The notes under the pieces: model-generated
The model's database searches: none
Told to the model about the DNA's origin: nothing
What the model saw: the letters and a program-made list of their open reading frames with translations, nothing else
Shown: piece by piece, positions 24,051-35,210 of the stretch
Numbering within the stretch: position 1 is the stretch's first letter
Layout: every line of letters begins with the position of its first letter
Source: Gigantopelta aegis
Lineage: Eukaryota; Mollusca; Gastropoda; Neomphalida; Peltospiridae
Length of the DNA: 64,000 bases
Direction: 5' to 3'
NCBI RefSeq assembly: GCF_016097555.1
Contig: NC_054712.1
Location: 39,174,144 to 39,238,143, forward strand
Program-made: the position numbers and the translations under genes

Positions 24051-26266
24051 TGTGACGGTACATGCTCTTACTTTCTTTTCGCCTGTGGTGATATTAATTG
24101 TTTTAGAGGGCCGTGTGCAGTTCCATATGCACTTAAGCCCAGGTGGCCAGTAGTTACGTAATACCTCCGGGAGTGCGGTTTTTACAACCGTGATTTGGCG
24201 ACTAGGCGTCATTAAGTCTGACGATCTGAGAAAAATATACCGCTTGGTCACTGTGGAAATAGCACTTGTAGGGATTCGGTGCCGCCTAATACCCCCAGGC
24301 GATATTTGGATATTTTTAATAAATAGCTAGGGTTTTAGAGATATCGGGGAGAAATATAGGAAGGCTTCCAGGAATCGCTGTCCGTCCGGACTGGTAAATA
24401 ATTTTATTTCTGCTCTGTGTATAACCTTGATGTGATTGATGTGACTTTAAATATTTTAATACTGTATTATACCAATATTATTTAGACGGTGCTGCCGGTC
24501 ATCTGACACAGTATACTGTAGGCTCACCGTTCTGATATACTGTAAATCATGAAATTAATGCGAGCAAGTAATTAATGCGAAAAATGCGGCGAAGACATCG
24601 ACGCAATAATAACTTTATGCATTTTGTTTAATCTCATTCTCAATACAAAAAATGTGCAGGATTTTACTATAATACTTCTAAATAAAATAAAACTTTTATA
24701 ATATAAAGATGAAACAAAATACAATTTTTTTTTTTTTTAAATGTCGTTTTGTGAATACTTCAAGAATCTTTCTTTGGTTTCGATGTTGCCATTCTATTTT
24801 CACTTTCCTGGAATATCATAGCGGTTATATAATACAGTGATGTTCCAAATGTTTTGTTTTTAAAAAGTTTATTTTTTCAAATTTTCTTACACGTCTGGAT
24901 TACTGTATACATTTAAACTGTTTTGAACATTTGTAAAATTATCATCAACAAATTTTATTACTAAATATATTCCTTTAAAAATGAAACAGTAGAAAATTAT
25001 ATAACCGCAACCATCAATCCGTGCACATTTCTTCAAACCATTTGGCTCGACTCTATACATGGCATTTTAAGTTAGACTGGTCGCAAGTTGTCACTGTTGC
25101 AATATATCGCATTTGTTAACGTCTATTCCTGTGCTGCGCATCAAGTGTATAAAATCAGTCTAAAACATTTGTTAGAATAATACGTCTGCGTTCGCGTGAA
25201 ATATTGTGTCCTGCAATAGCGACCCGTTTACCTTTTATTCCTACTGGTGGATTAATTAGAAGCAATCACCACACAAAAGTGCGAGGCATACCCTTAACAA
25301 TAAGGTGTAGTTATACTAATTACACTACTTTAAGTAATTAGGGCTTCCTGGTCGACCCACCATGCGATTAGCTTCAGATTATGTAGTAGCTGTCAAAACA
25401 ACTACTGACTTGAAAGATGAAGCCCAAACAATATAATAACTTATTAAATAAGAAAACAACTGTGAATAAAATGTTTTTATGTGATGTGGACTTTTGCCCG
25501 ACGCATTAATAAAAATACGCATTTTTGTTCACTCATGTACGGACGCAATAATATCATGACGCATTAATTTCATGATTTACAGTATATATATATAAAGCTT
25601 ATCCAGTCATCCTAGAGGACCTAGGTAAACTGTAGGTTATTGTCTTTATTGTGATAGGTACCAGTATTAAGTCTGTATTACAAGGTTACTGAATGAGTAG
25701 TTAAGGGTTAATTAAAAATTAACCAGTTAGGAATAGAGTTGTAATTCCTTTATTAATTAAGTTCTCCTGGAAGCGTTTCTCAATTATCACCCGTTATTGA
25801 ACGAGTAGTAAGGGTTAATTAAAAATTAACCAGTTAGGAATAGAGTTGTAATTCCTTTATTAATTAAGTTCTCCTGGCAGTGTTTCTCAATTATCACACG
25901 GAAGGGTGTTGTGTCACGGTGAAGTGATTAGCATATTGTGTAAACTAGACACCTAGAGATTAACTAACTAAGTGATCAGTACTGGGTTGTTATTATTTGT
26001 TGTTGTTAATTAACTACTGCGGCAGTACATTTGTCAGCATAGGTTAATACAGATTCCAAAGTGTATTGTGTTTTTGTTGTGTTTTCTAGTGAACTAAACG
26101 TGCTATATTATATATACTTTATATAAGATCTTATTTCTGATCATACCTAGACGAGCCAGCGGGTATAACTGCCTGTTACAGAGAGATCTAATAGATATAC
26201 AGTTAGGAGAGATATTTGGACAATCGTGTTTGATTCAGTTACGGGTATAATAGGATCCCCGTGACA
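24051..26266 (+). repeat. 3' LTR of the gypsy-type element, carrying an insertion
   Basis: 2216 bases, because a 1043-base inverted-repeat element sits inside (24540-25582). Without it the length, about 1.17 kb, agrees with the 5' LTR. Confidence 0.9.
24540..25582. mobile_element. Inverted-repeat DNA element inside the 3' LTR
   Basis: The two ends are perfect 23-base inverted repeats beginning CTGTAAATCATGAAATTAAT, flanked by TA/TATA in a (TA)n stretch that is uninterrupted in the 5' LTR. ATTAATGCG words recur inside both termini. No transposase frame is present, so this is a non-autonomous element. The TA-type target fits a Tc1/mariner-like mover but the superfamily is not proven. Confidence 0.85.
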
Positions 26267-26271
26267 AACAT

Positions 26272-26524
26272 GTACATTAATGTGAAGAGTCCATATCCAA
26301 CTGTGGATTTCAGACAGTGGTGCATCCCCAAGGATGATGATGTCAAGACAATAAAACCTACACGGAAAGGAATTGTTCTGAAATTAACAGAATGGCACAA
26401 ACTGGTAGAATTGTTTAGTTCGATGGAGAGATATGTACCCGAAGTGAAGTGGGCAGTGTCGTGCTCTATGCGAGATGGCCACGCAAATCACGAGTGCATT
26501 CAGCTGTTTGAACTGTTATCCTAA
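26272..26524 (+). pseudogene. Polinton part: second PC4-like region, right of the LTR element
   Basis: The signature PTRKGIVLKLTEWHKLVELF matches the same PC4-type pattern seen left of the LTR element at 19263-19410. The segment ends at a stop after CIQLFELLS. Confidence 0.6.
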
Positions 26525-26750
26525 CCAATCATTGCTAGAATGATACTATATTCGAAGACAGGATATTGTTTAAGATAATACCTTTTGTAATGCATATTAG
26601 TTTTATGTTACTTTAAATATTATAACAGAGATGCATGTTTATCCAATCACTGTGGTTATATTTATAAATATGACGTTGTGATATCTACTATAAAATTATT
26701 TGTTGGTGTGATACAGTCATTAGTCGAGTGTCAACCCGTGGGGATTCATT

Positions 26751-27368
26751 ATGGAGAAGACAGAGAACCAGTGTTTCTATATGTGGAAATACGTACAAGT
26801 ATCACTAGACCATCTAACACAGCATACTCTAAGGAAATCACGTTTGTGGTTTCAAGACAGACTCCAGTGCGTTTTGGATGCAAAGAGCAGTTTCCAAGAC
26901 AATTTGAAGCAAACCATCCGTGTGGTAGTGAAGAAAATGTTACCTAAATATGGCATAGACGAGGTGGATTCTGTTAATATGAAACAGTACATTGACTCTC
27001 TCGTGACCTTGTGTTATAGTATGGAACTAGCCAAAATCACCAAGGGGTTGTTTACGGAGCTTTGTTGTGGCTGTATATTCGATGAGGAAGCCATGCACAA
27101 TTGTCACGATAAATCTGACACTGAACAACTAGAACAGTACTATACCATGGCTTGGGCCGAATTAGATGAGCTGGATGTGATTCACAAATGGATAAAGATT
27201 TTACGTGACGACCCTTATACACAGCATAGTGTTTGTAGTGATGTGCTGTTTCTATATCAATGTCAGGACTATTTAAATACCAATTTTAAGACAACCAATT
27301 GGGTTGATGATTTGAAAGTACAAGTTTTCAAATATGTACAACTGGAATGCATGGAACTCTTCAACTGA
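26751..27368 (+). pseudogene. Polinton-associated uncharacterised gene, about 205 residues
   Basis: One continuous frame. Mostly helical and acidic with several Cys and Trp; includes a SMELAKITKGLFTELCCGC region and a C-terminal FKYVQLECMELFN. I do not recognise a domain. Position beside the PC4-like region and direction place it in the Polinton. Confidence 0.5.
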
Positions 27369-27442
27369 ACCACATGTTTTATTTTCTATTTAAGAACTAA
27401 TTGAATGGTAGACATCTTTAATATTGAATAAATCATCGATTT

Positions 27443-28655
27443 ATGATATTCTGTTCCTTTGTTATTTATATGCAAGTATTCAATTGGAAACGGGTTTGTT
27501 TGGTGTCATTTGGTATTATGGCTATCAACGAGAAACGGTCAGTGAATATAGATGATAAGAAAATGTTAGAACAGCATTATTTTAACCCTCGAACACCCGG
27601 GGCATTTTATGGTCCTTATAAATTTCAAAAGGCTTTGAAGAGGCACGGTTTATCCAATGTTAAACTCAACAAAATAAAAGTTGTTTTTAAGTGACCAGGA
27701 TGCATATGGTCTTCACTAACCGGTGAGACATCGATTTCCTCGTCTCAAAGTGAGAGTGAACTCAATAAATGAGATGTTTGATGTCGATTTAGCCGACGTG
27801 TCACGTTACAGTAAGTGGAACAATGACATACGCTATTTACTCGGGGCTGTAGATATTTTGTCCAGATATGCTTGGATTGTTTCTTTATCCAATAAAAAGC
27901 CAGATACAGTTCTAGAAGGTTTTAAATCGGTATTGAAAGAAGGTCATGTTCCTAAGAAGGTACAGGTAAATAAAGGTAGTGAATTCAAGGGTGCTTTTAA
28001 AACTTATGCTGAAAAGCAAAACATTAAATTGATTGTTACTCAAAACGAGAACATTAAAAGCAATTACGTTGAAAGATTCAACAGAACATTTAAATCACTT
28101 TTGACAAGGTTCATGACTCGCAATAACACGAAGCAATATCTCGAGGTGTTGCAAGACTTGGTGTATAACTACAATCACACAATACATTCGTCTTTGGGTA
28201 AATGGGCTCCAGCAGATGTTAACAGCAACAATGAGTTAAACGTACGGCATCATCTTTATGTCAAACCTATGTTGGCTCGAGTGAAAGTGAATAAACCATT
28301 ACAAAAGTTCCTATTTAACGTGGGTGATTTGGTTAGAATGTCATATCTTAGGAGATCATTCAGTAAGGAACTAGACTTGCACTGGACAGAGGAACTGTTT
28401 AAAGTAGCTTTGCGCACACGTCGGCAGGGTATACCTATTTATCATCTGAAAGATATCCACGATGAAATAATTAAAGGTAGTTTCTATATCAACGAACTAC
28501 AGAAAATCAACAAAGACCAAGATGTGTTGTGGAAAGTGGAGAAAATACTAAAGAAGAAAAGACAAGGTGGGAAAACCTACTTTCTTGTCCGATGGCTTGG
28601 ATGGCCTGCATCTTTTGATTCATACATTGAGGAAAGTCAAGTAAAAAACATTTAA
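27443..28655 (+). pseudogene. Polinton integrase with C-terminal chromodomain, broken
   Basis: Retroviral-type (RVE) integrase: a DLADVSRYSKWN start of the core, LLGAVDILSRYAWIVSL, VNKGSEF (second acidic position region), NYVERFNRTFKSLLTRF with the catalytic-glutamate helix, and NYNHTIHSS. The C-terminus has a chromodomain (VEKILKKKRQGGKTYFLVRW, then LGWPASFDSYIEE). This integrase-chromodomain combination is diagnostic for Polintons. The upstream N-terminal segment is also present in this span. Confidence 0.85.
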
Positions 28656-28659
28656 TAAT

Positions 28660-29470
28660 GGAGAAATATATCATATTGAACAGCATGGAGTCTAAAACAT
28701 TTTTTCCGGATAACAAACAATATCATTTCCGAGTAAAGTTAAACTAGAGACTAAAGTTTGTAGGTGTTTGGATAGTGTCTCTCGCAGAGCTGAACTTTGG
28801 AGAAATCAACATACAAAGAATGAATGTCTTACAAGTAGATGTGTTGTGTAATTTGTGTGACAGTAGCTTAGTGGGTGAAGATTTTGTGCCACTGCTGAGA
28901 TTTACGAGACGGTCCTCGCTACGAATTTAACACACTGTGGAACATACCCGTTGTTGTGAAGGACAGTGATTACATTGATATACATATAAAATCGACTTCG
29001 GACACTCCTGCCTCATTCATCAAAAAGACGACGAGTGTGACACTACTGTTGCGACATTATCCATTTCTGGAGTAAATTACCATGGATCGGAAACTTTACG
29101 TGCCTGATGTGAATAAATGGTTAAAGTATTTTCATAAACGAGGAAAGATTGTCGTTCATTCAAATAAGCAGGTTGGATCTGGAGTTGGTTTTCTTACATG
29201 ATACCGATTGTACTGAGACATGTAAACAGTGATGAGGACAAAAAGAAAAAGCCGCTAAAATAGAAGTGACGTCACAAACGCAAAACGTAGTTGAAAGAGC
29301 TGAAGCCAAACAGGATCGCATACAGGCTATAAATTTTTTTTTAAAAATACCAATCCAATCCAATCGTCAGAAGCAAAAAGGTCAGACTAATGACAACACA
29401 GAAAAAAACTAGCTCCAACATCGAGATATAAATCAACTATTGACGAAAAAGATATATTCGTATAAACAAA
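28660..29470 (+). pseudogene. Polinton spacer with decayed small structural genes
   Basis: Two weak coding stretches on + resemble short Polinton structural proteins: one ending SVTLLLRHYPF-like near 29035-29070, and one starting MDRKLYVPDVNKWLKYFHKR at 29082. Both are too degraded for a firm assignment. Confidence 0.35.
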
Positions 29471-29479
29471 CGGTATGTC

Positions 29480-30588
29480 GTTGTTAACGAACAAAGACTT
29501 TGTTGAAGGGCTGCCTAGTCCATTGGACCTGTTTTCTATGCCTCCATATCAAACATCTTTCAACATTACTACGTGGATGTCAGACTCGTCAGTCAAATTA
29601 CAGATTCGTCCCCGGTAGAATTCCAAATTTTAAACAGTGGAAGCGACTACATGGATTTGAAACAAAGTCGTTCACATGTTAAACTGAAAGTGAGTCACTC
29701 TGACGGAACTGTTTTGAGTACAGAGGAACACGTGGCTCCGGTAAATCTATTCATGCAAGCTTTATGGTCGCAAGGTGAGCTGGTGAGTTCGGCGAACAAT
29801 CATTATCCCTACAAAGCAATTATTCAAACATTGCTGAACTACGGTGCAGAGGGTAAACAATCTCAACTTCAGTCTCAATTGTTTTACAAGGACTCTGGAG
29901 AGACCAAAGCAGACATCGAAAGCACTGATCCCATTACAGGTATTAATTCTGGATTATCGGACCAAGCTGTGTTCATCGCTGACAGCAAAATGATTACCAT
30001 GGAAGGTCCATTGTGCGAAGATATTTTTAACATAGGCAGATACCTGGTGAATGGTGTGGATATGACTGTTAACTTATTTCGAAGCTCCGTCTCCTTTTGT
30101 CTGATGTCTGGAAAGTTGGATCAGGAGTACAAGGTCGAGTTGCAAGATATTTAGTTCAAGATATGTAAACTGAGGATGAACAGTGCGCTTATTTTAACGC
30201 ACAACAAGCTGTTTGAAAAGTTTAATTTTCAGAGTTCATTAGTGAAGAAGGTATCATTGTATTTGGACGGTATTAGTGTGCCTGGTCGACCAGTCAAAAC
30301 AGACGACGTGAGTGCTTACGTGAATTTGTTTGATGGTGTTAGCAAATGGGGACAAGACAAGACTGCGGGAATTACATCGAAAGAACCAAATTTGCTGTTG
30401 GACTGTTTGTGTTTAGTCTCGAACCAGTTTTTGTTGATTCTGATTATTTAAGTTTGCTCAAAAGTGGTAATCTGCGTTTAGAAGTACAGTTTAAATCGGC
30501 ATTGACAGAGACAGTTGGTTGTGTAGTGTACGGTGAATTTCCTAGCTTGATTGAAATCGATCAGACCAGAAACGTGTTTGTTAAATAG
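29480..30588 (+). pseudogene. Polinton major capsid protein region, broken
   Basis: Two jelly-roll-like segments of the double jelly-roll capsid protein known in databases as F54H12.2-like. First: PVEFQILNSGSDYMDLKQSR, STEEHVAPVNLFMQALWSQ, NNHYPYKAIIQTLLNYG and NGVDMTVNLFRSSVSFCLM. Second, near the end: SGNLRLEVQFKSALTETV and YGEFPSLIEIDQTRNVF. Motif order is as in intact relatives. The copy is broken. Confidence 0.8.
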
Positions 30589-30589
30589 A

Positions 30590-31090
30590 CAAATTATGTA
30601 TGCTTCACAGATTCAGAGTGGTGTAAACTGTGACCCAGATTTACGTTCACATATTTTAGGTGTGTACTCGAGTGACATACTGCCACGATTAATCCGAGGT
30701 GGAAGCTGGGGATGTATTATCAATACAGATCCAACTGACCTCCCGGGTACACACTGGGTTGCATTCTATTTTGACAAAAATAAAGGACAGTTTTTTGACA
30801 GTTTTGGTAAACCATCCGAGTATTACAATATAAAATTTGTAGAATTTTTAAAGAAACATTCTATACATTATGTTTACAATGGCAAATGTCTTCAAAGTGT
30901 GAATGCTAAAACATGCGGATTGTATTGCCTGTATTATTTGTTACAAAAATGTAAAACCGAACTAACAATAAATGATATTGCAAATCAATTCAATGATGGT
31001 AAGTTACAGAATGATGTATTTGTATTGAATTTTGTATCTAAATATTTTAGATATTGTACACCACGTGTTTGTAATAAATTTGTGTATTGA
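30590..31090 (+). pseudogene. Polinton adenain-type cysteine protease
   Basis: Segment with GTHWVAFYFDK (catalytic His region), FFDSFGKPSEY and KTCGLYCLYYLLQKC (catalytic Cys region), the signature of adenovirus-like maturation proteases (C5/Ulp1-like fold). In the family it processes capsid proteins. It lies directly after the capsid region as in other Polintons and is among the best-preserved parts. Confidence 0.85.
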
Positions 31091-31119
31091 ATATGTTTGG
31101 GGGTTTTTTTTTTTTGGCT

Positions 31120-31562
31120 CTTTTTTTAATATTAGTATGTAAATGCTCCAGATGGTTCATTTGTTTATAGACGAGCAGATAAGAGAGACATGGCTAGATA
31201 TGTCATAAAACATTACTATTTTTTAAGGCATTTTCTTGCTTTTAATGATTACAATGAAATTATACAAGATGTCATAGCTATGAGTCATGAACAGATGTTA
31301 GTGGTGGTCGCCAAAGCGTCTGCTCGACAATCACATCCCTGTAACGAGGAGTGAACAGCAAAGGTTTTTGCAAAGAAATCCCAATAGTTCATATGTGTTT
31401 GTGTTGCACCAGTTCATCCATTCTTCCACAAGGGACCCCACTAGAAAACGACTTTTGATTGGTAACACACCCCTGATTGTATATATATTAAAACCAGAGC
31501 ACGTCATAGCAGTAAAACAAGAAGGTATCAGACGTGCAAGATTATTGAATAGAGCAAGAGCT
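31120..31562 (+). pseudogene. Polinton-associated uncharacterised region
   Basis: Frames on + between protease and ATPase, with a VYRRADKRDMARYVIKHYYF start and a C-terminal IYILKPEHVIAVKQEGIRRA. No domain recognised. Assigned to the Polinton by place and direction only. Confidence 0.4.
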
Positions 31563-31599
31563 TAAATAGCTAAGTTAACAATACTTGGTCTCATTTAGT

Positions 31600-32562
31600 T
31601 ATCCAACATTGCATTTACAACATGTCCATCCAACCCAGCGATACGATAACCCAAGAATGTCTCTGCCTCCCATACAGACACCTACGACTACTTCAGTGAT
31701 TGGTGGATCATCAAGTGGAAAGACATTTCTAACCAAACGTATGTTGGAGCAAGCCGATGTTATGTTTGATAGATCACCCAGTCTAATTGTATATTGCTAT
31801 GCAGCAGACCATCCCTATTATTCACTTCCACGAAGCATTACCAAGCCTGAACGAATTACAAGACTGGTCTGTTCAGTCCAACAAACAAATGATCTTGGTG
31901 CTTGACGATTTAATGATGGAAGTGTGTAAGAGTCATCTCATGTTAAACCTCTATGCCACTATGGCTCATCACATGGGTATAACAGTGATCAACATACAGC
32001 AATCTGCCTATCCCAAGGGCGAATGTAATAGAAGTATATCCTTAAACACCCATCTGTTTATTTTAATGTTGAACCCACGTTCAGCTCATGAGTACAAAAT
32101 ATTAGCCTCTCAGATGTTTCCTGGTCTGTCTAAATATTTTTGGGAAGAATACCGTGATGCTGTAGATGGGAAAAAATATGGTTACCTGATAGTGGATGCC
32201 TCCCCTTATAGCGACTCCAAATACGGTCGACTGCGTACTGGTACATTTCCAAACGAAGTATGTACAGTGTATTTACCCAAAAATTTATCCTATTTATATA
32301 AAATATCAATCGCACACTACACTGGCTCATTTGTATCTCAGACAGACCAGGGAGAAGAATATTCCTGCATCATTGTGGCTCATCCTAGAGGTGAACCAGA
32401 AATAATTTTGTCACAGAGTTCACAGTGGTATAAACGCAAGTCTGAATCCATTGACTCAATTAACCGTGTTCTAGCATGTGGAGTTGACATTCCGGATTGT
32501 TGGGGTGGATCGTACTATTTCATACTGAAAAGATCAGCTTTTGTTTCTTGCTGTAAATTATG
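31600..32562 (+). pseudogene. Polinton packaging ATPase (FtsK/HerA, A32-like), broken
   Basis: Walker A SVIGGSSSGKTFLTKRML, Walker B MILVLDDLM, and a downstream polar motif region (VINIQQSAYPKG, then LNTHLFILMLNP) fit the A32-like genome-packaging ATPase of Polintons and related viruses. The C-terminal part past about 32210 looks altered relative to the family. Confidence 0.8.
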
Positions 32563-33450
32563 ACAGACTTAATTAACGACAATTTGAGTTATCTGACACT
32601 TTTTGAGGATGGAAATGTGAAACAGAGACGGACTTTGTTGATTCACGCATCACCCAATCAGTTTAAGGCATTGATAGAAGTGATTTATAATGTCTTACGT
32701 GGTAATATTCCAATATCGGACCTTGTTAAAAAAAACGCTTGCATCGTTACAGATCAGTCATTCGTTCATTGACCAGCAAGACAGTTCACAAGAAACATAA
32801 ACTGCAACTGTTAAAATCACATCAGTTTATCATACCTCCCTGTATTCTGGCTTTGCATGCTTACTTAAGGGACGAGAATGAAATTACATACGATGAGCAA
32901 ACCGATGATTCTGTTATCGAGGGAAACTTATGAGAGACTTTTGAAGAATCAGGTGGGGAATGAAAATCAAACTGAAAAGATGGAATCAAATGAGCCTGAA
33001 CAAAACAAAAAAATACAAAGCTTGTCGAATGTTCTCAGTGAAACGGATATTGAAAGGGACATCGTACATGGAATTAGCTGTAATGAATCAATTGGTAAAC
33101 TCATGGCTCTGTGGTTCTTTATTAAAGATCAAATAGAATTAGGTCACTTGTCTTTCAATAATCAAAATTAACTCATGACAAAAGACGGTCAAGTTTTCAA
33201 CAGATCAGACATTGTTCATCTGATATGCCACGTGGTATTACAAGACAAACAGAAATAACCTGCAGACTATGAGCGATTTGTAAAAGTAATGAATGATTTA
33301 AAGGCCCCTGTAACACTATTGAATCACAACCAACTTGGTTCTGGAAATGAAAAACGACAAACATTACTAAGTCATCAAACATTATATTGAAAACGTAATG
33401 CAGTTAATGGTCCACCAGGAAATTTTTTAATTAAGACACAGAAATCACTT
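32560..33450 (+). pseudogene. Polinton 3' cluster of small conserved genes, broken
   Basis: Consecutive + strand pieces: one with LLIHASPNQFKALIEVIYNV and GNIPIS, one beginning with a PMILLSRETYERLLKNQ motif, and one with DIVHLICHVVLQDKK. Each is a type of short protein commonly found beside the Polinton ATPase. Functions are unknown. The element fades before the assembly gap. Confidence 0.5.
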
Positions 33451-33590
33451 GAAATGTTTGAATGAAGATGGGGTTGTTTTTTGTTGGTTTGTTTTTTGTC
33501 TTCTGTCATCATGAATACCATATTTGTAGTGTGAATAAACATTTGGAAAAACTTAAGTTTTTATATCTATTTCTATCTGTCCATCATTAC

Positions 33591-33790
33591 NNNNNNNNNN
33601 NNNNNNNNNNNNNNNNNNNNNNNNNNNNNNNNNNNNNNNNNNNNNNNNNNNNNNNNNNNNNNNNNNNNNNNNNNNNNNNNNNNNNNNNNNNNNNNNNNNN
33701 NNNNNNNNNNNNNNNNNNNNNNNNNNNNNNNNNNNNNNNNNNNNNNNNNNNNNNNNNNNNNNNNNNNNNNNNNNNNNNNNNNNNNNNNNN
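33591..33790. other. Assembly gap, 200 N
   Basis: Exactly 200 undetermined bases. The true length is unknown and the right boundary of the Polinton may be hidden here. Confidence 1.
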
Positions 33791-34440
33791 CTGACGTGAC
33801 ATGTTAGGTATTACGTAACCACCAGCTCGCCAGAGGGCGTATTAACTGGGATGGTACAAAATGGCTGTGCCTGTTATATATAATATCCGTCACATTTAAC
33901 CGTTTTATTAATTAACTATACGATTATACTTGTTGATATTAAGCAATAATGTGCATTATGTATCGTTGAATATGCATACCAGTCCAAAAGCCTTGCTTTA
34001 GCATTCCTTTAAAGCAGTCCTAAGAATTATAACCATAAATCCATTTCAGCGACTGAGCACCGTCTTGGACAGAATTATACAGCAAACGTCAACAAAAGAA
34101 TTATGATGACAAAACATTATTTAAAAAATAATTTTAATACATTTATATAAATATATACATAAGAAATGTATTTCCTGAGTTCGTTATCGACTTATGCTTC
34201 TAGTTTATATATAGAAATACTACATGACTGGCCGCTAGATACTATTTATTTTACAACGAGTTGTTTAAAAATGTATCTGACGAGTGAAAGTGAATTCAAT
34301 ACTTTTTAATCAACGAGATAAATGGTATCTAATGGCCACTCATTAAATTACCTAGTAGTGCTCCCCGGATTAAAAGCAAAAGACACTATTTGCATATGAC
34401 CTAAACATACAACAGTACAAAATAAATAATATTATATGAA
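33791..34440. other. No feature recognised
   Basis: AT-rich, no open frame. CACCAGCTCGCCAGAGGGCG just after the gap looks like part of a dispersed repeat, but there is no second copy in the window. Confidence 0.5.
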
Positions 34441-34746
34441 AAAGTTAAAGTTTGTTTTGTTTAACAACACCACTAGAGCACACTGATTCTTTAATCATCG
34501 GCTATTGGATGTCAAACATTTGGTAAGTTTCACATATAGTCCTAGAGTGGAAACCCGCTAAATTTTTCCATTAGTAACAAGGTATCTTTTATATATATAT
34601 ATATATACAGGATAGCATATACCACGACCTTTGATGTACTTGTCCTGGTATACTGGCTGGAACGAGAAACAGCCCAATGGGCCCACCGTCGAGGATCGAT
34701 CCTAGACCGACCGCGCATCAAGCGAGCGCGTTACCACTGGGCTATG

Positions 34747-34748
<2 letters not shown>
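34441..34748 (-). mobile_element. SINE family A, near full length
   Basis: The head on the - strand (ATAGCCCAGTGGTAACGCGC; GGTCTAGGATCGATCC B box), the body and the tail (GTGTTGTTAAACAAAACAAA) are all present. A (TA)n run interrupts it at 34591-34606. Lies 3' of kinase 2. Confidence 0.85.

Positions 34749-34798
<50 letters not shown>
34747..34798. repeat. (AC)n microsatellite
   Basis: About 50 bases of CA directly abutting the head of the SINE. Confidence 0.95.
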
Positions 34799-34799
<1 letters not shown>

Positions 34800-34803
34800 A
34801 TTA

Positions 34804-34809
34804 TTTATT
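34804..34809 (-). terminator. Probable polyadenylation signal of kinase 2
   Basis: AATAAA on the - strand about 150 bases past the kinase 2 stop codon. Position is suitable; not otherwise supported. Confidence 0.45.
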
Positions 34810-34960
34810 GTAGGCTAATACTTACAAATTAAATTACTCTCTTACACATTAACGACAAAACTGCGTGACATATTTTTGCTGTGTCCATTTTCTTAACTGC
34901 CAGAGTTGCTTATATGTTTTTATTATTAAAACAGTTTAACTGTTCCCTATACCGCGAGCT

Positions 34961-35210
34961 CTAAAACTGTCCACTTTGTAGTGCAACGAAAGGGTCATGT
35001 GACAGTTCCACGGCAGTGGGTCGATCGCTGTACTGTTTCTGAAAGGTTTTCTCCAGGAAAGACCTAACAGCAGCTAGTTCCCCTGCGTCTCCAGGTAACT
35101 GGTATTCTAGTGGTTCACCTCGACCTACTTTAAGTATAGCCTGCTGAGGTGTGTATTGGTGCAAGGGTGGTTTTTCGGTCAGCATCTCTACCACGGTACA
35201 ACCGAGACTC
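34961..35210 (-). CDS. Kinase 2 exon 6, C-lobe and stop
   Basis: Acceptor CTTTCCAG then GAGTCTCGGTTG. It encodes [40 protein letters not shown] and ends ALQSGQF-stop. The RPTA arginine is the conserved C-lobe residue. Confidence 0.9.

Noticed and set aside
33462-33802. Open frames running through the N gap
   Set aside because: Undetermined bases give false open frames.
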